Shown piece by piece: positions 6,837-11,974 of a stretch of 11,974 nt of DNA. How positions within the stretch are numbered: the stretch's first letter is position 1; the number at the start of each line of letters is the position of its first letter. Position numbers and translations under genes: made by a program. The notes under the pieces were generated by a model. It saw nothing but the letters and a program-made list of their open reading frames with translations, was not told where the DNA came from and did no database searches. This DNA is from an uncultured Clostridia bacterium (GTDB lineage Bacteria; Bacillota; Clostridia; Oscillospirales; Acutalibacteraceae). The DNA lies in NCBI GenBank assembly GCA_945971755.1, contig CAMFPJ010000034.1:1-11974 (forward strand), written 5' to 3'.

Positions 6837-7330
6837 GCGTTACCCTCCTTTTGAGAAATGGAATCAAGAATATTTATTGCCTTTTCGGGAGTTAAAGAAC
6901 CGTAAGTATCATCATTTATCATCATTACAGGCGAAAGACTGCAACATCCGAGACAGGCAACACACTTAATTGTAAACAAGCCGTCCTCTGTCGTTTCGTT
7001 ATCATTGATTCCCAAATGAGAACTTATTGCATCGTAAATGCCGTCTGCCCCATTAACGTGACAAGCCGTACCTTTGCAAAGCATAATAAGATATTTACCG
7101 ATAGGGGTTAATCTAAACTGAGAATAAAACGTTGCCACTCCGACAATTTTAGTTATTGGAACTCCCATTCTTTGTGAAATACGAATTATAACATCAGTCG
7201 GTAAATAACCGTAAATCTCCTGTGCGGACTGTAAAACAGTAATTAAGTTTTCGGGCACATCACCGTATCTTTCTAAAGTCTCATCAAGCAAAGAAAGGTC
7301 AGAATCATTTTTACTGTTAAATAAAGTCAT
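6833..7330 (-). CDS. NuoE/HydC-like [2Fe-2S] subunit
   Basis: 165 residues, the typical length of NuoE/HydC subunits. The N-terminal helical part includes ENLITVLQSAQEIYGYLP (27-44) and GVATFYSQF (64-72), both family hallmarks. The thioredoxin-like [2Fe-2S] domain has all four ligands: C85-x4-C90 and C126-x3-C130 (CLGCC, with an extra C129). It passes electrons to or from the NuoF-like subunit in the cytoplasm; no membrane subunits of complex I are encoded nearby. The ATG at 7330 is preceded by GGAGGG five bases upstream. It is first in the three-gene operon and lies directly downstream of a well-formed promoter. The context (NuoF-like, then the GltD-like fusion) points to a soluble flavin-based transhydrogenase rather than respiratory complex I. 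Confidence 0.9.
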   Translation of the reverse strand: MTLFNSKNDSDLSLLDETLERYGDVPENLITVLQSAQEIYGYLPTDVIIRISQRMGVPITKIVGVATFYSQFRLTPIGKYLIMLCKGTACHVNGADGIYDAISSHLGINDNETTEDGLFTIKCVACLGCCSLSPVMMINDDTYGSLTPEKAINILDSISQKEGNA

Positions 7331-7362
7331 ACTATCCCTCCGAATAAATGATATACAAATAT

Positions 7363-7391
7363 ATGATAATACAAAATGATTTAGTTTTCAA
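7363..7391 (-). promoter_or_regulatory. Sigma-A promoter for the oxidoreductase operon
   Basis: On the minus strand, TTGAAA (7386-7391), a 17-base spacer and TATCAT (7363-7368), giving a short leader of about 25-30 bases before the NuoE-like ATG at 7330. The leader is too short for a riboswitch. It is arranged back to back with the PHP-gene promoter. Confidence 0.65.
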
Positions 7392-7398
7392 TTAAAAG

Positions 7399-7427
7399 TT
7401 GAATAAAACAACAAATTGAGTTATAAT
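7399..7427 (+). promoter_or_regulatory. Sigma-A promoter for the PHP-domain gene
   Basis: TTGAAT (7399-7404), a 17-base spacer and a consensus TATAAT (7422-7427), about 30 bases before the ATG at 7457. Its -35 box is only 7 bases from the -35 box of the divergent oxidoreductase promoter. The two -35 boxes form a TTCAA-N7-TTGAA inverted repeat. Confidence 0.7.
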
Positions 7428-7456
7428 TAGCTGAAATAGTTTTTTGAGGTATATTT

Positions 7457-8143
7457 ATGGATAGTTTCATTTGCGAAATGCACGCTCATACAAAGAACAC
7501 AAGCCGATGTGCTCACGTTTCTGCCGAAGATATGATAAATGATTACATCAACGCAGGTTATAACGGAATTGTTATTACCGACCATTTAAGCCCGTCAACA
7601 TTCGCAAAGTTTGAGGGCAAAGCTGTTTCCTGGAAAGAAAAGATTGATTTCTTTCTTCGCGGTTACAATGCAGCCCTTAAGGCAGCAAACGGCAAAATAA
7701 AAGTCTTTTTAGGTATGGAAATTAGATTTTATTTTCCCGAAAATGCCAATATGAACGATTATCTTGTTTACGGTGTTACCGAAAAATTTCTATACGATAA
7801 TGTTGATATTGACCACATGAGAATAGCAGAATTTTCAGAACTTGTTCACAAAAAAGGAATGGCAATTTTTCAAGCACATCCCTTTAGAACCGGAATGACA
7901 ATTACAAAGCCGAAATATCTTGACGGTATTGAGGTTTACAACGGTTGCCCGAGGCACAATTCATACAACGATATTGCAAATGATTGGGCAGATGCTAATT
8001 CACTTCTAAAAACAAGCGGTTCTGATTATCACGAGCACGAAGATACTGCTCGTGGCGGACTTATTTTTGACCGCCAAATAAAAGATAACAATGACCTTGT
8101 TCGTTTACTTTTGGAAACAAATCCTGAAATTATAAGGAGATAA
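7457..8143 (+). CDS. PHP-domain metal-dependent phosphoesterase
   Basis: 228 residues forming a single PHP domain, full length for stand-alone members. Candidate metal ligands are in the expected order: H9 and H11 (EMHAHT), H20, D42-H43 (ITDH), E88 (GMEIRF), H131, H141 (QAHPFR), and D190 and H192 (SGSDYH). Such proteins are cytosolic trinuclear metal phosphoesterases. Substrates vary across the family (histidinol phosphate, nucleotides, short nucleic acids) and cannot be assigned here. No polymerase or histidine-biosynthesis gene is adjacent. The ATG at 7457 is preceded by GAGG (7446-7449), and a consensus promoter lies upstream. It is the only plus-strand gene in the window and appears monocistronic, ending before the hairpin at 8240. 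Confidence 0.88.
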   Translation: MDSFICEMHAHTKNTSRCAHVSAEDMINDYINAGYNGIVITDHLSPSTFAKFEGKAVSWKEKIDFFLRGYNAALKAANGKIKVFLGMEIRFYFPENANMNDYLVYGVTEKFLYDNVDIDHMRIAEFSELVHKKGMAIFQAHPFRTGMTITKPKYLDGIEVYNGCPRHNSYNDIANDWADANSLLKTSGSDYHEHEDTARGGLIFDRQIKDNNDLVRLLLETNPEIIRR

Positions 8144-8239
8144 AAACAACCTGCAAGTATTATTATATATTCTGATTATTACCGACGCAATAGACCAAAT
8201 ATTGTTAAAGCACAAATTTCTGCATTTGATATTTCATAA
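8144..8239. other. Short non-coding gap between convergent genes
   Basis: AT-rich spacer between the PHP stop and the terminator hairpin. The PHP reading frame stays open for about 32 further codons after its TAA, but there is no start codon next to the AAGGAG at 8134-8139 and no recognisable protein similarity. I see no gene here. Confidence 0.6.
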
Positions 8240-8267
8240 AAAAGGAGAGATAGAAATCTCTCCTTTT
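8240..8267. terminator. Bidirectional intrinsic terminator
   Basis: A perfect 12-bp stem (8240-8251 pairs with 8256-8267; one arm reads AAAAGGAGAGAT) with a 4-base loop. On the plus strand it is followed by TTTTAATTTTG; on the minus strand by a TTTTTTAT tract. It lies between the end of the PHP gene and the end of the split-transketolase operon, and should end transcription from both sides. Confidence 0.92.
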
Positions 8268-8275
8268 AATTTTGT

Positions 8276-9220
8276 TTACTTAAGTTTAACTGCTTCTTTT
8301 GCCTTTGCCGCAATATTGTCGGCGTCAAGACCGAACTCGTGAAGAAGTTCAACTGCAGGGCCTGATTTTCCGAATGTGTCGTTTACACCCACACGAAGCA
8401 CAGGAACGGGAACTGTTTCACAAACTACTTCTGCAACTGCAGAACCGAGACCGCCGATAATATTATGCTCTTCTGCAGTAACGATAACGCCTGTTTTCTT
8501 TGCTGAATCAATAATAATGTCACGGTCAATAGGTTTGATTGTTGCCATATTAACTACCCTTGCCGAAACACCCTCACCGGCTAATTTTTCAGCCGCCATC
8601 AGCGCTTCGTTTACCATAAGACCGGTTGCAATAATTGTAACATCTGTACCCTCTTTGAGCACATTACCTTTACCGATTTCAAATTTATAATTCTCATCAA
8701 AAACACGCGGAACTGCAAGTCTGCCGAATCGCATATAAACAGGTCCGTCATGTTCTGCCGCCGCAAGAACGCAAAGCCTTGCTTCAATGTCATCGGCAGG
8801 GTTCAAAATAACCATACTGGGAATTGTGCGCATAAGTCCGATATCTTCACAGCACTGGTGGCTTGCTCCGTCCTCACCGACAGAAATACCTGCATGCGTT
8901 GCACCGATTTTAACATTAAGGTGAGGATAACCGATTGAGTTTCTAACCTGTTCAAAAGCTCTGCCTGCCGCAAACATTGCAAAAGATGAAGCAAAAACAG
9001 TATAACCTGCTGTTGCAAGGCCTGCCGCAACACCCATCATATTGCTCTCGGCAATACCGCAGTCAATAAATTTTTCGGGATGTGCTTTCTTAAACATACC
9101 TGTTTTTGTTGCCGCTGCAAGGTCAGCATCAAGAACAAGAATTTTCTTGTCGCTTTCCCCCAGTTCTACAAGAGCTTTACCGTAAGCATCACGAGTCGCT
9201 GTTTTAATTATTTCGCTCAT
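8276..9220 (-). CDS. Transketolase, C-terminal subunit (split transketolase)
   Basis: 314 residues covering the pyrimidine-binding and C-terminal domains of transketolase. The catalytic glutamate that activates thiamine diphosphate is E58 in GIAESNMMGVAAGLA. H109 in GATHAG and the SVGEDGASHQ segment (113-122) are also typical, as is the C-terminal domain (about 190-314) with AEEHNIIGGLGSAVAE. With the upstream N-terminal half it forms one active transketolase, which moves two-carbon units between pentose and other sugar phosphates in the cytosolic non-oxidative pentose phosphate pathway. The ATG at 9220 lies 2 bases after the preceding stop, with GGAGGCG upstream. It is the last gene of its operon and is followed directly by the bidirectional terminator. 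DXP synthase C-termini are related, but the split layout favours transketolase. Confidence 0.93.
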   Translation of the reverse strand: MSEIIKTATRDAYGKALVELGESDKKILVLDADLAAATKTGMFKKAHPEKFIDCGIAESNMMGVAAGLATAGYTVFASSFAMFAAGRAFEQVRNSIGYPHLNVKIGATHAGISVGEDGASHQCCEDIGLMRTIPSMVILNPADDIEARLCVLAAAEHDGPVYMRFGRLAVPRVFDENYKFEIGKGNVLKEGTDVTIIATGLMVNEALMAAEKLAGEGVSARVVNMATIKPIDRDIIIDSAKKTGVIVTAEEHNIIGGLGSAVAEVVCETVPVPVLRVGVNDTFGKSGPAVELLHEFGLDADNIAAKAKEAVKLK

Positions 9221-9222
9221 AA

Positions 9223-10065
9223 TTACGCCTCCAAATCTTTAAGAGCCTGTGTAAGCTCTGCAACTGCAGTATTATAAAGTTCTTCATTGGGAGCTGCGCC
9301 GTGCCAATTAACTGCATTTTCCATGTAAGAAACGCCTTTTCCTTTAATGCACTTTGCAATAATTGCAGTTGGTTTGCCTTTACATTCTTTAGCTTTTTTT
9401 ACAGCATCTTCAATTTCATCAAAATTGTTGCCGTCAATAGCTAATGTATTAAAGCCAAAGGCCTCAAATTTTTCAAAAATAGGATAAGGAGAGTTAACCT
9501 CTTCAACTGTTCCGTCAATCTGAAGATTGTTATTATCAACGATGACAAGCAAATTATCAAGGTTCTTTGCGGAAGCAAACATTGCTGCTTCCCAAACCTC
9601 ACCCTCTTCAATTTCACCGTCGCCGAGGATTGTATAAACTCTGTAATCTTTATTGTCAAGTTTGCCCGCAAGAGCCATACCGACTGCTGCTGAAATGCCC
9701 TGTCCCAGTGAACCTGTGCTCATATCAACACCCGGAACGGTTTTCATGCTTGGGTGACCCTGAAGATAGGAATCAGACTTACGGAGAGTTTTCATATCTT
9801 CAGCAGGGAAAAATCCTTTAAGTGCAAGAGTAGCGTAAAGTGCGGGGGCCGCATGACCTTTTGAAAGAACAAATCTGTCACGGTCAGGATCCTTAGGGTT
9901 TTTAGGGTCAACTTTCATTTCAACATTGTAAAGATAAGCAAGTAACTCCGCAATGGAAAGTGAACCGCCCGGATGACCGGCTTTGGCGTTGAAAATTCCC
10001 TCAAGTAAAAGAAGCCTTTCTTTTACCGCAAAGATTTCCAACTCTTTTTTTAATGTAGAGTTCAT
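9223..10065 (-). CDS. Transketolase, N-terminal subunit (split transketolase)
   Basis: 280 residues forming the diphosphate-binding domain. Visible elements are AGHPGGSLS (29-37, with H31), SKGHAAPALYA (H71), QGHPS (H104), and the thiamine diphosphate/Mg motif beginning LGDGEIEEGEVWEA (147-160) and ending at VDNNN (176-180). This domain needs the pyrimidine-binding domain on the next gene to make an active site. Split transketolases of this kind are common in Clostridia and archaea. The ATG at 10065 overlaps the stop of the HAD phosphatase (ATGA), with AGGAGGT at 10072-10078, so the phosphatase and transketolase are translationally coupled. Confidence 0.94.
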   Translation of the reverse strand: MNSTLKKELEIFAVKERLLLLEGIFNAKAGHPGGSLSIAELLAYLYNVEMKVDPKNPKDPDRDRFVLSKGHAAPALYATLALKGFFPAEDMKTLRKSDSYLQGHPSMKTVPGVDMSTGSLGQGISAAVGMALAGKLDNKDYRVYTILGDGEIEEGEVWEAAMFASAKNLDNLLVIVDNNNLQIDGTVEEVNSPYPIFEKFEAFGFNTLAIDGNNFDEIEDAVKKAKECKGKPTAIIAKCIKGKGVSYMENAVNWHGAAPNEELYNTAVAELTQALKDLEA

Positions 10066-10901
10066 TGTTCTACCTCCTCATATTTATCCATTATGTATTC
10101 AAGCAAATCGCCTACCGCACCTTTGTTGCAGTGGCATGCATGATACTTAACGATTTCGTGAAGACCCTTGGGCGCCTGTCCGCAGCAAGCTGAAAGATAA
10201 ACAGTTTTCAGCATATCATAATCATTAAAATAATCTCCGATTGCGGCTGTGTGCTTATACGGAATACCGTATAAATCGGCAATTTCCATAGCGCCAATGC
10301 CTTTATGTACCCCTTCTTCAAGCATTTCAAAGGAAGCGACAGAGCTTGACATAAAATTTGCCTTCTTGTCGGGAATTGTATCAATGAATTTCCTGACGGC
10401 AGTAATAAGAGGCGGAGGTCCAAGAAAAATAACCTTGCCCCAATTTTCTTTTGGAATTTGGCTGAAGCGCTTGAAATCTGTATGATTAAGCTTGTCTGCC
10501 GTTACCATTACAGGACAGAAAATCTTTGAGTTTAATGTGTATATTGTTTTATCAGTAAGAACTTCAATTTCAACAGACGGGAAACGTTCGTAAACCTTTC
10601 CCACTATTTCCATAGCAGACTCATTTATAGGTGAAAACCTAATCATTTTTTCTTGATTGTAATCATAAACACCTGCGCCGTTAAGTACAACTGCAGGAGT
10701 TCCGGAAATCGGTAATTTTTCAAAATGCCTGCGAAGTGACTGAACGTTTCTGCCTGACGCCAATGTGAAATGGCCGTTACACTCAATAACAAAACGGTTA
10801 ATTGCTTCTAAATTCCTTTTCGGCAATCTTCTGAGCTTATTATTGAGCGTTCCGTCAATATCTGAAACGACAAGCCAATCTGAAAAATCTTTTTTAAGCA
10901 T
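10062..10901 (-). CDS. Cof-type HAD-superfamily sugar phosphatase-like hydrolase
   Basis: 279 residues, the normal size for the Cof/YidA class (HAD IIB). Motif I is VVSDIDGTL with nucleophile D14 and acid/base D16. Motif II is LASGR (S49). Motif III is K200 in GVHKGIGA. Motif IV is AIGDYFNDYDML with D223 and D227. The cap domain spans roughly 85-185. Such enzymes hydrolyse small phosphate esters, often sugar phosphates or flavin precursors, in the cytosol; the substrate cannot be read from the sequence. Coupling to split transketolase suggests a sugar-phosphate link but does not prove one. The ATG at 10901 follows GAGGTAG, 10 bases after the rluD stop. Residues 239-240 and C256/C258 add an unusual cysteine cluster near the C-terminus. 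Confidence 0.9.
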   Translation of the reverse strand: MLKKDFSDWLVVSDIDGTLNNKLRRLPKRNLEAINRFVIECNGHFTLASGRNVQSLRRHFEKLPISGTPAVVLNGAGVYDYNQEKMIRFSPINESAMEIVGKVYERFPSVEIEVLTDKTIYTLNSKIFCPVMVTADKLNHTDFKRFSQIPKENWGKVIFLGPPPLITAVRKFIDTIPDKKANFMSSSVASFEMLEEGVHKGIGAMEIADLYGIPYKHTAAIGDYFNDYDMLKTVYLSACCGQAPKGLHEIVKYHACHCNKGAVGDLLEYIMDKYEEVEQ

Positions 10902-10911
10902 AACTACCTCT

Positions 10912-11823
10912 TTAAGATATTTTATTTAAGAATTCCTTAAAATATTCAGGGAGTTCAGAAGTGAATTCTAAATACTCATTTGTAACGGGATGAACAAAAC
11001 CGATTTTAATTGCATGTAAGCACTGCCCGTTTAGGTAAGCGCTGAATTTATCGTTACCGTAAACGTAATCTCCCGCAACAGGATGACCGAGATATGCCAT
11101 GTGAACTCTGATTTGGTGAGTTCTTCCCGTTTCCAATTTCAGGGATATGTGGGAATATTTTTCATATTCATTTATAACGGAATAATGAGTTACGGCTTTT
11201 TTGGAGTTTTGTTCTGTTACACACATTTTTTTACGGTCTTTTGTGCTTCTGCCAATGGAAGCATTAACCGTACCGATTTGGTCTTTAAGATGACCGCAAA
11301 CAACAGCATTATACTCTCTTGTAAATGAATGCTCTTTAATCTGTTCCGCAAGTCCGATATGTGCTCTGTCACTTTTAGCAACAATTAAAAGACCGCTTGT
11401 ATCTTTATCAATTCTATGGACTATTCCCGGGCGCAAAACGCCGTTTATCCCTGAAAGCGAACCTTTACAGTGGTATAACAGTGCGTTTACAAGCGTTCCG
11501 TTGTAATTACCCGGTGCGGGATGAACCACCATTCCGCGCGGCTTATTTACAACAAGCAAATCGTCATCTTCAAAAACAATGTCAAGAGGAATCTTTTCGG
11601 GCTCTACATTAAGAGGTTTAAGCTTTTCTTCGCAAATTCTAACCTCGTCCCCCGTCATTACTTTATATTTTTTGTTTACCGTTTTACCGTTAACCAAAAC
11701 GGATCCGTTTTCAATAGATTTTTGAATTGAAGTACGAGATGTATCAACAACAAGGACAGACAAAAACTTATCTATCCTCTCACCCTCATTTTCCTCATTA
11801 ACTTCAATTATCAATTCTCTCAT
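10912..11823 (-). CDS. rluD: RluD-family 23S rRNA pseudouridine synthase
   Basis: 303 residues. An N-terminal S4 RNA-binding domain (about 13-65, with ERIDKFLS and NGSVLVNGKTV) is followed by the pseudouridine synthase domain. The catalytic motif HRIDKDTSGLL (136-146) contains D139, VVNKPRGMVVHP (91-102) is the preceding family motif, and ETGRTHQIRVHM is the conserved RNA-binding segment. The protein isomerises uridines in large-subunit rRNA (helix 69 in E. coli RluD); the exact site in this organism is not deducible. It could equally be called RluA/RluD family. The ATG at 11823 lies within the end of lspA, a 20-base overlap, and no strong ribosome site precedes it, so its translation probably depends on lspA. 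The lspA-rluD pairing is common in Bacillota. Confidence 0.94.
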   Translation of the reverse strand: MRELIIEVNEENEGERIDKFLSVLVVDTSRTSIQKSIENGSVLVNGKTVNKKYKVMTGDEVRICEEKLKPLNVEPEKIPLDIVFEDDDLLVVNKPRGMVVHPAPGNYNGTLVNALLYHCKGSLSGINGVLRPGIVHRIDKDTSGLLIVAKSDRAHIGLAEQIKEHSFTREYNAVVCGHLKDQIGTVNASIGRSTKDRKKMCVTEQNSKKAVTHYSVINEYEKYSHISLKLETGRTHQIRVHMAYLGHPVAGDYVYGNDKFSAYLNGQCLHAIKIGFVHPVTNEYLEFTSELPEYFKEFLNKIS

Positions 11824-11974
11824 CGCTGTTTAATTCTTTCGGTTTTTTGAAATCTTTTATGATATCTTTTATCATCCAAACAATCAGAATAGTTGCACCG
11901 CAGGTTATGAGAACATCGGCAAAATTAAAAACTGCAAAGTTTATAAAAAGCGGTTCAATATAATCAATAACATA
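11804..11974 (-). CDS. lspA: Signal peptidase II (lipoprotein signal peptidase), C-terminal part
   Basis: Only the last 56 residues are present; the gene runs off the right edge. The visible part starts YVIDYI and contains FNFADVLITCG, the two conserved LspA signatures that supply the catalytic aspartates (here D4 and D20 of the fragment). A final membrane helix (about 20-37) follows, then a charged cytosolic tail KDIIKDFKKPKELNSDERIDN. LspA is an inner-membrane aspartic protease that removes signal peptides from lipoproteins after diacylglyceryl transfer. Its stop lies 20 bases inside rluD. It is the most upstream gene visible of the rluD-HAD-transketolase operon, whose promoter is outside the window. 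Confidence 0.9.
   Translation of the reverse strand, partial: YVIDYIEPLFINFAVFNFADVLITCGATILIVWMIKDIIKDFKKPKELNSDERIDN

Noticed and set aside
2878..7330. Respiratory complex I (nuoEFG) annotation
   Set aside because: No membrane-subunit genes are adjacent, the NuoF-like protein has the HydB-type ferredoxin tail, and the third gene contains a GltD-type flavoprotein that NuoG lacks.
8144..8239. In-frame open continuation of about 32 codons after the PHP stop, with AAGGAG just before it
   Set aside because: The PHP protein is already full length, the AAGGAG is part of its last codons, and there is no start codon at a suitable distance or recognisable sequence. It is probably chance.

Overview
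The window looks like chromosomal DNA from a low-GC anaerobic Bacillota, most likely a gut-type Clostridia of the Oscillospiraceae/Ruminococcaceae kind. The evidence is the AT-rich base composition, strong GGAGG-type ribosome sites, a split transketolase, a DUF5685-like gene next to a J-domain-like gene, and a multi-subunit flavin/iron-sulfur oxidoreductase of the NuoE/NuoF/GltD kind, which is typical of fermenting anaerobes. Taxonomy is an inference from gene content. The first 48 bases are not genomic: positions 16-48 match the Illumina Nextera Read 1 transposase adapter exactly, so this is a contig end with untrimmed adapter.

Layout. Every gene except one lies on the minus strand, so the account runs from right to left. 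(1) An operon of lspA (cut by the right edge), rluD, a Cof-type HAD phosphatase, and the N- and C-terminal halves of a split transketolase (11974 to 8276). It ends at a strong hairpin at 8240-8267. (2) A single plus-strand PHP-domain phosphoesterase gene (7457-8143), which converges on the same hairpin and uses it as a terminator from the other side. (3) A short divergent promoter region (7331-7456), with well-formed sigma-A promoters facing both ways. (4) A three-gene operon (7330 to 2878) encoding a NuoE-like subunit, a NuoF/HydB-like flavoprotein, and a large fusion protein that joins a NuoG-like iron-sulfur N-terminus, a GltD/NfnB-like FAD/NAD(P) module and further cluster domains. (5) A 91-bp gap with an extended -10 promoter, then four overlapping genes (2786 to 49): a DUF5685-like protein, a J-domain-like/TPR-like protein with a cysteine-packed tail, a small integral membrane protein, and a RadC-family protein cut off by the contig end.

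How the genes work together. The most interesting unit is the 4.5-kb oxidoreductase operon. Its composition matches what I know of Stn-type (Sporomusa-type) electron-bifurcating transhydrogenases, which link NADH, NADPH and ferredoxin pools. No hydrogenase or molybdopterin catalytic gene is present, although the large subunit ends in an iron-sulfur domain that normally caps a molybdopterin enzyme. The second unit worth attention is the DUF5685 / J-like / membrane protein / radC set. Its stop and start codons overlap throughout. The J-like protein lacks the HPD motif and ends in 42 residues containing 19 cysteines. The function of this set is unknown to me. The right-hand operon is housekeeping: lipoprotein processing, 23S rRNA pseudouridylation and pentose-phosphate metabolism.

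No tRNA, rRNA, CRISPR array, insertion sequence or riboswitch was recognised, and no gene-free stretch exceeds about 135 bases.
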